This document shows, one piece after another, positions 1 through 11,680 of a stretch of 64,000 nucleotides of DNA; position 1 is the stretch's first letter, and every line of letters starts with the position of its first letter. A program made the translations under genes and the position numbers. Source of the stretch: Neurospora tetraspora (taxonomy: Eukaryota; Ascomycota; Sordariomycetes; Sordariales; Sordariaceae); NCBI RefSeq assembly GCF_033439725.1, contig NW_026944384.1, positions 5,456,001 through 5,520,000 on the forward strand. Direction: 5' to 3'. The notes under the pieces are model-generated. The model searched no databases. It was not told where the DNA came from and saw only the letters and a program-made list of their open reading frames with translations.

Positions 1-708
1 GACGTCTACCCCATCGGCATCACCGACTCTTCTGCCAACCTCTCCAACTCCAAATGGGGCACACCATGCAACTCGACCTACGGTGATTGCGGCTGCGATA
101 ACTGCGCTGGTTCCGTCCTGGATGTGTCCAACCGGTTCGATGATCTGAAAAGTTACGAACAGTGGTTAGGTCTGTGGCCGAAAACAAAGATGTTTAACCC
201 CCAGGCTTTTCACGGCGAGGGATACTGGGCGAGAGACCCGACCGCGGAGGAGAGTTGGGTGATGGTGTTGTTGGCGATTAATAGGGGCGTGAAGGGGGTT
301 TTGGGTTGGGTGTGGCCGGCTAGTGAGATACTCTCAAAAGCGCATGGGAGGTTGGCAAGGGTTGTTAGTAGTGGGGAGGAGGAAGATGGGGTGGTGGGGT
401 TGTTGGTGGAGGGGAAGGGGCCGGAAAAGTTGAGCACAGCCTCAGAGGTAAAGGGGGTTGATGCGGCGGGTTGGGTGGACAAGGAGGGGAGGAAGATGTT
501 GATTAGTGTGGTGAATACGGGGGAGGAGGAGGTGGAAGGGATGGTGGAGTTGGAGGTGCCGGGGGGGAGTAGGGTTGGGAAGGTGGTTTGGGATGAGAGT
601 GGTGGTAGTGGTGGTGATGGGGAGTGGGAGGTTAAGGAGGGTAAGTTGACGAAGAATGGGTTGAAGGGGATGGGGACCGCGTTGGTGATTTTGGAGTTGA
701 GTGGGTGA
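1..708 (+). CDS. Secreted glycoside hydrolase-like protein, 3' part only
   Basis: The gene is cut by the left window edge. The open frame runs from base 1 (DVYPIGITDSS...) to a TGA at 706-708, giving 235 codons. The first part is Cys-rich (CNSTYGDCGCDNC) and has Asn-glycosylation-type sites (NCT/NST), which fits a secreted protein. The stretch KMFNPQAFHGEGYWARDPTA followed by GVLGWVWP resembles the end of a TIM-barrel glycosidase domain. The last 120 residues look like a small beta-rich C-terminal domain (VVNTGEEEVEGMVELEVPGG). The coding strand becomes very G-rich after about base 350. No intron is needed in the visible part. I recognise it only at the level of a fungal glycoside-hydrolase-type protein; substrate and family number cannot be given without the missing N-terminal part. 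Confidence 0.7.
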   Translation, partial: DVYPIGITDSSANLSNSKWGTPCNSTYGDCGCDNCAGSVLDVSNRFDDLKSYEQWLGLWPKTKMFNPQAFHGEGYWARDPTAEESWVMVLLAINRGVKGVLGWVWPASEILSKAHGRLARVVSSGEEEDGVVGLLVEGKGPEKLSTASEVKGVDAAGWVDKEGRKMLISVVNTGEEEVEGMVELEVPGGSRVGKVVWDESGGSGGDGEWEVKEGKLTKNGLKGMGTALVILELSG

Positions 709-1084
709 TGGTCTGTGGTTGATTCTAAGTGAGGAGATGACAAGAAAACATGACTGCAGATCTTGACACATTATCCATGTGTAGCGCTGGGCTGAGTTCA
801 GGTCCCGAACTTGTTAAGAGAGCAGGTTTATAGCCAAATCAACCTGCGTTTCGTATACTTCTTCTTGATCTTTTGGTGATCATGGTTTTTCCAAGACCCT
901 CTATATACCTATTATATCCAAATGCCCATCATCATTAAGTAGATAATCCGCCCATTATGTTGAACCAGCTCATAAACATCCTTCCCTTTATCATCACTCC
1001 TTTTTGTTGCTGTTCCGTTCAGCCTCATCAAACATTACCACCTTCTCCTTCTCTTCACACACTACCCCCCCTTCCCAACCCACA
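709..1084. other. Intergenic region between convergent genes
   Basis: This holds the 3' flanks of the glycosidase-like gene (+) and the permease (-), which converge here. I see T-rich and CT-rich stretches but no gene, repeat or clear RNA. Confidence 0.6.
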
Positions 1085-2787
1085 TCATCGCCCACTGACC
1101 TTCTTCTCCACCATCCTCAACGGCACATAAAGCAGCCCACTCACAATAAACGCAAACTCAAACCCCAAATCGCCCGTCGTCCTCGCAATCGGCCCCTGAT
1201 ACCACACCTGATCCATACTAGGAATCACCAGCCCAAAGCTCGCCACCGCCGCCGTCAGCGCCGCCACGCCCCACGGCAACTTGCTCGCATCGTTCCAAGC
1301 CTCCAAATCATACCGCCCAAAATCTCCCTTCTTCTCCCAATAATGATCGACCATGACGACCCCCAAAAACGCAGAGCACCAGTACCCAATCAGACCCACA
1401 AAGTTCTCCAGGCTGTCGAAGAACTCGGCGCTAGCCTTGATGCCCACGGGGATCAAGATGGCAGCCAGGATGATGGCGAACAGGTAGCGGGGCACTTTGA
1501 ACAAGACGGGAGCCAACATCTGGAAGTTGAGCGTGATGGAGTACGAAGTCGCCGCTAGGTTTCCCAGCAAAGTAAAGGACAAGATGACGACCAGGAACCG
1601 ACCGAATCCACCCGCGGGCGCGAGCATGGCTTGCAAGACACCGCCCACCAGCGTCTGGTTGTAGGCCTCGCTCCATTCGGGAACGGAGGGGATAGCGCCT
1701 TGGATGGCGGCTCCGAGACACATCAAGAGAATAGTGGGCAGCGCGAGGCCGGTGTAGCTGTACGTGAAGATCTTCCACGACGGGGTGGAGGGCACGAGGT
1801 AAGTCGTAAAATCCGACGACAAACAGGCCCAGGGGATCATGTAACTAGCGACGAGCATGGCGAAACTCAGCACGCCCTGCGGGGTTGGGGGGTCGGCGGG
1901 AGGGTTTTGCAAGTGGAGGTATTTGCCGCCGCAGCCGACGGCGACGATGATGGCGATGAGGGCGGGGATCCACGCAAACCGCTCGTACATGTGTAGTGTC
2001 GTAAAGCCGCAGAAGGAGATGATGAGGGTCAGGATGGACATGATGACGATGCCGACGCTGACGGAGAGGTGGCCGTTGGCGACGGCGGAGAGACATTGGC
2101 CGCCGGTGATGACGATGATGACGGAGAAGCCGGTTGTGGTGGCTAGGTTGAGGAGGACGGGGAGGGAGACTATGTAGCGGCTGGGGGGTTGTTAGTTGTG
2201 GGTGGGTAAAAAAAAGGAACGGGCGGGGGAATGATGGATGGGAAGAGAGGACGGGAAACGTACCCCCAGGAATAGCGAGCTTGAATCATCTGTCTCATAC
2301 CCAGCTTCGGACCCCAAGTGCAGAGGTAAGCGGGTGGGATGGTAGACAGCAGAGTAAAGAAGAGGATAACGAGGCAGCTATCCCGTAGGCTGAGGCCGTA
2401 TACTGGGCCTAGCATGCCAAAGGTAATCCTGTTTTGTCCGTGTTAGTTATATTGAGTATATATTTATCGGACAATGCAACGGAAAACTTACGGGAGAATG
2501 TTGCAACTCATTGACCACCACAAGGTAAAAATGTTGAGCGTCTTGGTCACTGTCCTCTCCTTGACTGGAATGGGTGAGATTCCCTGAAGCTCAACTCGAC
2601 CAGCTACAATGACCTTGTGGCCATAGTAACTGAGGCGCCCCCAGAGACCGGAGGGTGGTGCAGCAGGCTTGCTCTCGTCGGCCTCGATGGGTTGGAGGTT
2701 GGCTTCGGCATCGTGGGTGTCGGGGTAGTTAGCAACCAGCGGCGACACCCCCTTCTCTGGAGGGTTGCCGTCACTTTGGGTCACCAT
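1085..2787 (-). CDS. NCS1-family purine/cytosine-type permease
   Basis: Three exons read on the minus strand: 2787-2492, 2428-2264 and 2180-1085, with introns of 63 and 83 nt (GTAAGT...CAG and GTACGT...CAG). The product is 518 aa. After a roughly 60-residue hydrophilic N terminus comes VKERTVTKTLNIFTLWWSMS, typical of fungal Fcy2/FcyB-type NCS1 transporters. About 12 hydrophobic segments follow, including FGMLGPVYGLSLRDS and SYMIPWACLSSDFTTYLV, and FVGLIGYWCSAFLGVVMVDH near the C terminus. Length and topology match plasma-membrane proton symporters for cytosine, purines or related compounds. The exact substrate (cytosine/purine, pyridoxine or nicotinamide riboside) cannot be told from the sequence. 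The start is the first Met upstream of the conserved region in an open frame. The gene converges with the left neighbour. Confidence 0.9.
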
Positions 2788-3822
2788 ACTCTGCTGTTCG
2801 TCGGTGGTGATGATGATGATAGCTATTGGGAGTTGATAATGGTTGACTCAGTGTCGGTGGGGTAGAGTCTTTGGTGTTGTCCGTGAACCTTGATGGAGCG
2901 AGGAGGTTGACAAGGCCCCAAAGGTTCGAGATAACAAAATTGATAAGGCAACTCTTCAAAGTGAAAAGTCGACCATAGGAAAGTGAAGAGCTTGTCTAAC
3001 AGGAAACTTTTAGGTCGAACACTTTCCAGGTTTGCGAGCTTTGTAAAGGAAATCCAATGAGAATGGGCAATTGAGAAGAAGAAGAGGGAATGACTCTTCG
3101 CTCTTGTTTTAATTCAAGGGGGTTGGATGTGTATTTTTCTGAACGGCGGAGACTGTTGACTGTTGAGTGTTGACCGTTGACAAAACAAAAAGTCAAAAAG
3201 ATCGGTCCGGGGGAAGCTTCGGGTTTGGCTGGGTGGTCCACCCGGTGATAAGCGAAGCGAGAGAATTCTCGTCCTCGAGACTATTGATTTCTTGGACGAT
3301 CAAGATAATTCCACGGCACTCGGTGGTACTCGGCTCCGTAACAGGTGGGTCACTTTTGCGAAAGAAAAGCCTCGACCAGTCTCTATACCACAGGTTTTAT
3401 AGATATAATGTTTGGACTCGGGTCTATCGAGCTTCGAGACGTTTTGAATCTTATGTTTCAAAGGCAAAAAAGTGGCAAGTGGGACGAACTCTTTGAGATG
3501 TCGCCACTGCAGGGGAGGTCCTAGCGGAGATAAAGTGGACTGTACTGAGTCCCGAACCTCCTTTCGTCATTGTTCAAATGGTGATCCGATGGAGAAGCTC
3601 TTTATCTGTAGTGTCTGCAGTGCTGCAGAGCTGAGCTTGGAGAGCATTGAAAACCAACCAACCACATCGTCAGATTGCAAAGTGGGAGGTATAAGTGCAT
3701 GCGTTACAATTAGATATGGGCTTAACCTGCGCCCGTCTTTGGACATCAATGCAGTATTCTAGGGAAACGCTAATAGGGGGGAATTGAAGAGAGAAAAAAG
3801 AGCAAGATCAACATGTAGTGCT
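2788..3822. other. Intergenic region with permease promoter
   Basis: This covers the 5' side of the permease (-) and the 3' side of trm61 (-). About 360-400 bp upstream of the permease start, at 3154-3182, four near copies of TGTTGAC/TGTTGAG lie in a row (GACTGTTGACTGTTGAG, then TGTTGACCGTTGAC). They could be factor binding sites, but I cannot assign a factor. The short open frames here have no coding character. Confidence 0.45.
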
Positions 3823-5355
3823 TCACTCGACAGCTTCAGCAATCTTCTCGGCTCTCTCCTTCCTCCTCGCCTTCCTGTCGCCAATCTTCTGCAACTGCTC
3901 CCGTCTCTCCTTCTTCCTCGTCTGCTTGTCGATGCTACCAACGACAGCCTTCTCCTTTCCGCAGGGGTACTTGGCAAACGCCGCGGCCTCATCCTCCTCG
4001 GTCCACTCTCTGGGCAACACGGCAAACACCAGGTACGACGTATGGGTCTTAATCTCCGGCTCACCCTTAGTGATGAGGCGACCATCAACCCAGGGCGTCT
4101 GGAATGGCGGCTGCTCGGCCGACGTCTTGTCGTCGTCCTTCTTGGCAGCCTCATCTCCGTTCTTCATGGCAGTGTCCGCATCCTCTGCGCCATCGTCTCT
4201 CGGGCGCGCGGCCTGCTCCCTGACCCGCTCCTCGATTTCGGCGAGCCTCTCCAGAGCCTCTTCGACATCGTGCGGCGAGACGTTGACGCCGCGATCGGTC
4301 TGGTAATGGAGGCCCACGCGGTCGCGGATGGTGTGCAGCTTCCTGTTTGCGATCTCGACCATATCGATATCGACCCAGCCGAGGCGGCGCATGGCCGAGA
4401 CGGTCCTGGTGACCTGCTCAATGCAGGGAGAGAAGGTGCAAATGTGTACGGCCCTCTTGGGGTTCAGGGGTGATGTCCATTCGGCGGCGCTATCTTCACC
4501 CTCCTTAGCCTGGTTCTGGGGCTTGCGCCGCGAGAGGTGCGGCAGGGCCTCCCAGGGCTTGGGAAGGTCGAGGAATATTGCGTCGGCTTCGGGGCTCTTT
4601 CCGTCGATCAAGAAGCCGCCGTTGTAGACGTCGCGGTGTGTAAGGTGGACGAGACCGTCGAGGTTATGGTCGGTAAGCTCCTTCTTCATCTTGTGATAGC
4701 GCTCTTCGTGGTATTCGAAGCTGAAAACCTTGCCCTTCCTGTCCTCGGCGCTGGAAGGGTATCCGTTGTAAACGGCGCGGACGGAGGCATGGGTGAAACT
4801 GCCACTGCCGGCGCCAGCCTCGATAATCGTGGAGCCGGGCCTAGCGCGTATCCTGTGCAGAATGTAGCTGTAGTCGGGGGTATAGACGACCTGTGTTCGG
4901 TGGGGAAGACTCTGAGTCCAGAGCTCGGGAGTGGGAGGGAGCACGTGGATGAAGCCGCTGTCGTCGGCAACGGCTTGCTTGACACCAATGGCCTCGGTGG
5001 CATTGTTGTCGGTGGTTTCGGGCTGGTTCTCTTCGGCATCGTCACGGCTGGCATCGTCCCTGGGGCCTCTTTTCCTCTTGCGACCACGGGAGCCGGTGTC
5101 AACCTTGGATGCCCTGATCTGGGAGCCCCAAGGAACATTCAACATTGTGGAGTGAGGGAAGGAGCCATAGCGGGTGTTGACTACGGCGCCCTCAGCGTAG
5201 CCATCGTGTTCGCCCGAGGGTTCTTGCAGGTAGATGGGGAGAAGGTTGTCGCGCGAGAGCTGGAGAATAGCGAGGGAGCTGGGCTTAGTGCGAAGACCCG
5301 GCTCAAGGAACGGGGACACGGTTGGTCGCGTCATGGCGGCGTCGGTCATGAACAA
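3823..5355 (-). CDS. trm61: tRNA (adenine(58)-N1)-methyltransferase catalytic subunit Trm61/Gcd14
   Basis: Single exon, 510 aa. With the Trm6 partner this enzyme makes m1A58 in the T-loop of nuclear tRNAs, including initiator tRNA-Met. The SAM-binding motif I is IIEAGAGSGSFTHA at about residues 177-190. Motif II-like FSFEYHEERY is near 211-220 and the catalytic-site motif DAIFLDLPKPW is near 258-268. FSPCIEQVTRT follows, as in Gcd14. A basic, nuclear-signal-like block (RGRKRKRG) sits near residue 90-97 inside a low-complexity acidic insertion (about 85-130). The C terminus (TRKKERREQLQKIGDRKARRKERAEKIAEAVE) is a charged helix. Met1, Met3 and Met8 are all possible starts; the first is used. 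The 363-aa open frame on the opposite strand (4537-5628) is its shadow. Confidence 0.95.
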   Translation of the reverse strand: MFMTDAAMTRPTVSPFLEPGLRTKPSSLAILQLSRDNLLPIYLQEPSGEHDGYAEGAVVNTRYGSFPHSTMLNVPWGSQIRASKVDTGSRGRKRKRGPRDDASRDDAEENQPETTDNNATEAIGVKQAVADDSGFIHVLPPTPELWTQSLPHRTQVVYTPDYSYILHRIRARPGSTIIEAGAGSGSFTHASVRAVYNGYPSSAEDRKGKVFSFEYHEERYHKMKKELTDHNLDGLVHLTHRDVYNGGFLIDGKSPEADAIFLDLPKPWEALPHLSRRKPQNQAKEGEDSAAEWTSPLNPKRAVHICTFSPCIEQVTRTVSAMRRLGWVDIDMVEIANRKLHTIRDRVGLHYQTDRGVNVSPHDVEEALERLAEIEERVREQAARPRDDGAEDADTAMKNGDEAAKKDDDKTSAEQPPFQTPWVDGRLITKGEPEIKTHTSYLVFAVLPREWTEEDEAAAFAKYPCGKEKAVVGSIDKQTRKKERREQLQKIGDRKARRKERAEKIAEAVE

Positions 5356-6630
5356 GGAGGGAGATTCTTTGTTGTGGCTATTTCGTTTTGGGCTGGTTCA
5401 GGGAAACGTGAAGATTGTCGATACGTGGAGGTGGCCGGCGAAGGAGCAAATGGTCTATCAGCGGCGCGGTTGGTAAATATTTATTTGGTAAAAAGACGGG
5501 TCGCGATCCAGGTCCAGGTCCAGGTCCGAGTCGCAATCCAGTCGCACTCGAGTCGCCCTTTGGGAAATTTTCTCGACAAAAATTGGACGTTTACTGCGGG
5601 GCACGCGCTGGGCGAAGTGGGGCTATAAGTTCAATTCACTGTCATAACCCTAACCCCAAAGTACACTAGCTGGTCCCTCGTGCACATCCACTGCAACACA
5701 CAAATAAGGTTTGCCAAGATCTGGGGTTTTCCGTCTTGGCGTGGGGGCCAGTTGAACCCTTTGACATCAACACGCAGTCAGGAGAAAAAAAGATACTCGT
5801 CAGGGCTTGAATCGCCAGTCTTGCCCTTGGCCCAGCCTGCTGACGAGTAACCCAATCGACGTCACTCAAATAGAAGAAATGAAAGCGGAAGCGAAGGGGA
5901 AAAGATAGCAAAAAGCAAAAAGCTCAGCCGCCCAAGTCCCGAGTTGAACTCGAGACCAGCTGCAAGACCTACGAAAATACCACATATTTTCCGCCCCAGC
6001 ACACTACCACGTAAGCTACTGGAGGTGTTGAAAGGTCTGGATTCAAGGCTTATATGGTCCTAGGGAAGGTCCTGCCGCTGGAAAGCTGGGGCACGTACCG
6101 TTCTGTCTGTGGGGCTCGCTTCTATCCCCTCACTCGGTGCCCCTGTGGCAGTCGTGGCCCACCACTACTGCAGATGCTGTATTCATTCCAGAGGAGGTTT
6201 TCTCCGGTTGAGGTGGTTCTTTCTCTTCCAAAATCACGAACTCGAAGACATCACGAAACGCAAAGGTTAATGCAAAAACTCACAGAAGCAATGATCATCT
6301 GAATCTTTTCTCGCAGATCTGCCCGCATTGTCTAACCTGAAACGCAAAAGGGTATCAAGTCAATCTTCAAGAAACCAAAAACTGGATGCTCCGTGGTGCT
6401 CACCACACTCTGCATTCCCAAACCGATGTTTTCTTTCACTGATTTGGTTACACATACTTCCTCACCCTATTCGCATGAACATTTGTTTGCGATGAAAAGA
6501 GGAGAAGGGGTCCAAACTGTGATGATGTGGCCTCAAAGCGAAAGAAAGTCTGTATACCCGTGTAAATGCCGGCAGAGGTGTACGCGTAACTGTCCGGGGG
6601 TTTTTTTCCCCACCCTCTGGGCTGTGCAGA
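5356..6630. other. Intergenic region between divergent trm61 and cipC-like genes
   Basis: No gene can be supported. At 5507-5560 there is a short repeat of CCAGGT/CAGTCG-type units (GATCCAGGTCCAGGTCCAGG), in the 5' flank of trm61. The remainder is unique sequence of ordinary composition. Confidence 0.5.
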
Positions 6631-6908
6631 GGGTGGGTATTGGATGAACTGTTTAATCCCCTCGTCTCGGAACTGTTCGGCAACTCCTACGTCAGAGCAA
6701 TTCAGAAGATAAGGGTGGGGATTGGATGAACTGTTCGGCAACTCCTACGTGAGTACGAGCAATTCAGAAGAGGGGGAAGGAATCTCCTATTTATGTCTCA
6801 CTACACCGTGTTCTTCACCTGATTGCTTTTTCGCAACTTCTCTTTCTTTCCGCAATTGCACAACCTTCATCTGAATTTCTGACTTATACCTCCTACTCGA
6901 TAATCACC
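6631..6908 (+). promoter_or_regulatory. Upstream region of the CipC-like gene with local duplications
   Basis: Two local duplications lie within 280 bp of the start codon. A segment ending in ATTGGATGAACTGTT occurs at 6631-6653 and 6713-6735. GAACTGTTCGGCAACTCCTA (extended to ACGT) occurs at 6670-6692 and again at 6728-6750, each followed within a few bases by GAGCAATTCAGAAGA. AGGGG/CCCCT stress-response-element-like motifs are near 6657 and 6771, and a TATA-like CTATTTATG is near 6788. CT-rich leader sequence runs up to the ATG at 6909. Role as a promoter is inferred from position; the repeats are seen directly. Confidence 0.45.
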
Positions 6909-7510
6909 ATGGGTTTCTTCGGTTTCGGTATGTGTCTCCCTGGTTGAATCAAGTCACACGCACCTACCTCTGGGCACTGACTACCGTGCTAACCTCACCC
7001 AACCCTTTTCCCTCCCAGACGAAGCCAAAGAGGCACACTCCCAACTCTACGACGACGACGACAACACCAACCCAAAGTTCTCGCATGAGCTTCTCGGCGG
7101 CGCCGCCGCCTTCGAGGCCATGCATATGTGGGAGAAAGAACAGCGGCGCGAGGGTAGACCCGTCTCCCACGGCGTGGCCAAGGAGGCGCTTGCTGCCCTG
7201 GCCGGGGCGGAAGTCGAAAAGGTGATTGAGCGGAAGGGTCTGGAGAGACATGTGGACCGCGAGGAGGCGAGGAGGCATGCCGAGGAGAATGCTCGCGAGT
7301 TGTATGATCGGCAATATGGAGAGAGGGAGATGTATGATCCGTGAGTCTCCCTCTCCTTGCATTCTCTGCTTGGCTTCATGGCAGATTCCCTTTTTGTTTG
7401 GCTTTTTTTGCTGGAAGCTTCTGAAGCTGATCTTGGAACTCACATGTGTAATACTAACACGGTGCAGAGGTTGCGAGATGCATGAGTCGATGCGGGGCTA
7501 TGGCTATTGA
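6909..7510 (+). CDS. CipC-like antibiotic/stress-response protein
   Basis: Three exons: 6909-6927, 7019-7340 and 7468-7510, total 127 aa. The first exon encodes only MGFFGF plus one base. Intron 2 carries a clear ATACTAACAC branch site before CAG. The protein starts MGFFGFDEAKEAHSQLYDDD and contains FSHELLGGAAAFEAMHMWEK, GRPVSHGVAKEALAALAGAE and HAEENARELYDRQYG. This is the layout of the CipC family (first found as a concanamycin-induced protein in Aspergillus), small soluble fungal proteins of unknown biochemical role. It is predicted helical and strongly charged, with no signal peptide. Expression is often high under stress or in specific growth stages in this family. Identity of the family is fairly sure; function is not known. 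Confidence 0.88.
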
Positions 7511-7873
7511 GAACGTCAAGTGCTTGGGACGGAATCATCAAGATGAGGATATGGTTCTTCGAAATGGCATTTGTAGCTGTGTGCCTCCGGGCACGCATCA
7601 GAGAATTTGGATAATCTCGTCCAGCCCGATGGGACACTCATGTAAATGCATGCCACATCCAATGTACATCTGTTCTCCATGACCGAACGTGTTCGTTCAA
7701 AGGACTAAATAACTGGAAGCCAGGAGCAACCATACAATCGAGATTGCCATCAGGATAAGGATACGCATCGTTGCGCTCGTAACGACGGGAAAGCCCCGTG
7801 ATAACTCCTCCAAGCAACAACAACAACCTAACAACAACACAACCAACCCCACCAGTACCCCCATCCCACAACC
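7511..7873. other. Intergenic flank left of the relic retroelement
   Basis: Normal-composition DNA with a run of CAACAACAACAACC type sequence near 7813-7850. No gene is supported. It ends abruptly where the left terminal repeat begins. Confidence 0.6.
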
Positions 7874-8019
7874 TATCCACTTAAAACGAGGAAAACCAGA
7901 ATTGGTATTTTGGGGTGTCTGGGGAGAGAAAGCTAAAATACATAGCTCGTCTAACGACTCGAGTCTTATTAACATTTTGCCTAGATTTAGTACGTAATTA
8001 GAAATTGTAGGTTTTATCA
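7874..8019 (-). repeat. Left terminal repeat (inferred 3' LTR) of the relic element
   Basis: About 146 bp, aligned end to end with 16982-17127 in the same orientation. Shared blocks include GAATTGGTATTTTGGGGTGT and CTGGGGAGAGAAAGCTAAAA. The two copies differ mainly by transitions of the RIP type. This copy is more AT-shifted than the right one. Confidence 0.85.
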
Positions 8020-11000
8020 TACCCCCTTCCTAAAATGCTTCGCCCTGGAAGCAAAACACCAAAACTCTACCAAATTTTACCCGTTCCTTATAATAATTCG
8101 TACTTTTCTTCATAATACAATCCCCTCATCCTTTTAATATAGCCCCTATATTACTTCTAGCCTCTTCCTCATTAGTACCAAATCTACGATTCTTATAATA
8201 TCTCCCTAATTCTTTATAAATCGTTTATTTCTTCTAATTTATTCAATTTAATAAATCTTTTAACGACAGCCCTTTATTCACTTCTATTATACTCTCGTTT
8301 CTTCGCTTTTTTAATTCTTCTAATAAATTTCCTACGTCTATAGTCTTCTCACTTTCTTCTAACTATCCCGTCCTCCCTCGGTATTTTTTAATATAATCGA
8401 TATACAATTTTCTTCTTAATCCCGACTTATAAACATATTGTACCAAAAATAATTATAGGAATACCTTTTCGATAATACGCTATAGTCCAACCTATTTCAA
8501 TTAAAACTTTAAATATATCTTTACGTTAGATTAATTTCCTACACCCATTCTCTAATACTAAATACCTCTTTAAACTCTCCAATTCTCTCTCTTTCCTCCG
8601 CTCTTATAGCGTAAATATTTTTTACCGCTTAATAGCCTTTTTTTCTTTATAATATAAAAGCTATAATTCGATCGAATTATTCTGGGTCCTCCTTAATATT
8701 TTTAATATCTAATTCTCCCAATTATTAAAATACTTTATTAATATATTCAAACCTCTTCAATTAATATTCTAATAATACTATAGCTGGAATTGCTCCGAAA
8801 TTAATAATCAACCAACTATTAATATTATTAATAGTAATTAGTAATATTATCGGCTAGACTTCTAACATCTTACCTTTTCTAACTACTCCCTATTTCTTTA
8901 ATTCTACCGAAATTAATCCTGTACTTTTTTTAATCAATTCCGAACTCTTTAAATTATTTATTAAGCCGATAATTATTTTAATTCTATAATTCCCGAATAT
9001 TATTTATAAAACCTCATTTTTAAAATGCCGACTATCATTAAAATATATTTAGTACGGTTATCCAAATATCAGTAACTATACGTATACGAAAATATATCTT
9101 ATAGAAAATACAGAGGCTTCCTATAACGCTATCGCTAGGACGAATTGAAAAGAATAATTTACCGCTACTAAAATATATTAATACCCTTCTAAAAATATTA
9201 GGTAAATTAGACCGAAAAAATTAATTCCTACTAAAATTATCAGTTTATAAATAATAATACTTCTCGGTAATTCCTATCCTTTTTTCCAAGCATATTATTA
9301 ATATAATTAATAAATTCTGTAATATTTAATAATATCTATAAAACGAATTAGCTACTAATATCTTCCTTTAATTTCTTAAAAAGTTATTATAGGAAAATAA
9401 TACCTATATCTATCATATACGTTCTTTAGAACGTTCGGCACTTTGCTAGGTAGAATATATTCAATATAAAATTCGGTAAACTCCAAGCGTTATAATTTAC
9501 TTGATATAATAATATATTTATATACTTTTACTCTTATTTTCTTTTATTCTACTTTAAAAAGATAAAATACTCAATTTTTCCTATAAATTAAAAATATAAT
9601 TAAATTACTGTATTAAATTACCTCATCTTTTTTAAAATATTTATTACCGATAAATACTTTAAAATTTAAATTAAAAGGTAATACAAGGTCGTTAGCATCT
9701 ACTTCTATATCTATATCGTTATTACTTTTAAATACTCTAATTATTAATTTCCTCGCTTTGATATCGCTATATGATTTAATTTTAAACTCATTATAAAAAT
9801 GTAGCAAAATACACAAAAAGCCATCCGTAATTTAAATAACCTTATTAGTATTCGGGCAATAGTAAAATTCAACGTCGAATTTAAAAATAATATTAATTTA
9901 TTTCACAACCTTCGAATAAATTTTATTCTAAATCTTTATTATTCTAATAATTAACGCGTAATCTATATAAATATAAATCGGGTATTCGAATATTTCGATA
10001 ATTTATTACATTTTTTTCAATACCTTTATAATTACTAATATTTTTTCTCCGGGTTAGATTATTTTATTTCGGAATTTTATAAGCCTTATAAGAAAAATAA
10101 ATTTATTTTTAAATTACTTTAGTATTTTCGCTATTCGTATTCAGTAAACGGATCGTCCTCCGCAATTTGGAATATCATACTTCCTAAACCGGTAGTAGAA
10201 GCGTTAATTATTATATAAATTCCCTTTTTATAATTAATACCGTATAGAATATTCTTTTTAATTATTATAGTTAGCGCTATTAGTACCTTCTCTTAACGCT
10301 CTCCCTATTTAAATATTTTTCGGTCCACCCAAATTTTCTATACCGAAATAATCCCGGAGGACGTTATTCCTACTACTTCTTTGTAAAATACTTCTTTTAA
10401 AATTCTAATAAAATCTATTCGGCCGGGAATATATTTATATATAAAAAAGGTAAAATAAATTAATTCTTTTACTTCCTCTTAAAATTTCAAAGGCTCTTTT
10501 AATTATTTCTAAATTTAATGTCGGAATTTATAATAATATTTTTCAATTAGCAATATTCTCCCATTTTTAATATAAAAGCCTAAAGTCTCTACATTATTTA
10601 TAAATAATTTTACTTTATCTCCTAATAAAAGTATTAGTTCGAATACTACCTTTACAAAATATTTTTCGGATAAAAATTATAAATAGGTTTAAAAGTCCTA
10701 ACTAGTTATATAATAATCGTCTACATAAATTAATATTATATTCCCTAAATTAAAATTATAACTGAAAATAAATATTTTCATAGGGAAAAATATTACTTCT
10801 TCTCTTACTTTTTAAAAATTTTCAATCTTTATATCCATCTATTTTAGCAGTTTTACTAATAGTTAATTATACTCTCTATTAATCAAATATTTACTTATAT
10901 TTCAATATCTCTCTACTAAGTTTCTATAGTATTCGTAATATTAATAATTCAGAATAGCGATTTTAAATAGCAACGCTCTAAATACTAAATTTCCGAATCG

Positions 11001-11139
11001 TACGTAAATTATTATTATATTCTCTATACCCTAAAGTATTTTATTATAATAATAGAAATTATAAAGAATCTAAATGCTAATTATAAATTAATATCCTAAT
11101 CGTATATTAATTACTTAATACTTATTTTTAATATTAATA

Positions 11140-11680
11140 TGTTAACGTGTGGCTAGTACTGTGCCTTGTAACTGCCTTGTACTACCTTGTAGTATAGAAG
11201 GCTAGTTGAACTATTCCTTCTACGGAATCAGTTGACTCAGTCCCCACAGAATGTACTAGAATACAAGAGGTTTTGCCACTGTATTCTAGAGTCTTATAAC
11301 TTAGCTAGCATTTCTTCCAGACTGATTTGTCATCACAGGATTCAACAGAAGCTTCTAGATGCTTAGTGTCCATGTATATAGAGACCTCTCCTCTCCTTCA
11401 GTTCGTCACTCCTTAAGCAAGCAAGCACAAGTCAAGCAATACAATATAGTCTTTTCTCACAGTGCAGAGTCCACTGTAATCTTCTGTCTTGAGAGCAGAG
11501 TCCTCTCTAAGACCTCTTTTACAACATCCTTTTATTGTACTTGCAACTACGCTGCTTCCTTCAGCATTGCTGTCGTACTTCCTACCGCTTCCGCTCCGCT
11601 CTGCTACAAGTGCATAGTTCACTGTAGCAACCTTGTACTGGTGCTATCATTATAGGCCAGTCAGGGCACCGCAGCAAACA
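11140..11680. mobile_element. Solo LTR, not RIP-altered, with 5-bp target duplication
   Basis: A 541-bp segment of normal base composition sits inside the AT-rich relic. It begins TGTTAACGTG and ends GCAGCAAACA, the TG...CA ends of an LTR. It is flanked on both sides by the same 5 bases, TAATA (11135-11139 and 11681-11685). A TATA-like ATGTATATAGAGACC lies near 11371. There is no internal region, so it looks like the product of LTR-LTR recombination after insertion. Lack of RIP texture says it arrived after the host block was mutated, or was never duplicated when RIP was active. Family (copia or gypsy) cannot be told from the LTR alone. Confidence 0.85.

Noticed and set aside
4537-5628. 363-codon open frame on the plus strand
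   Set aside because: It is the antisense shadow of trm61, whose SAM-binding and catalytic motifs are unambiguous on the minus strand.
9613-9816. 67-codon minus-strand frame inside the relic
   Set aside because: A leftover fragment of the dead element, not a host gene.
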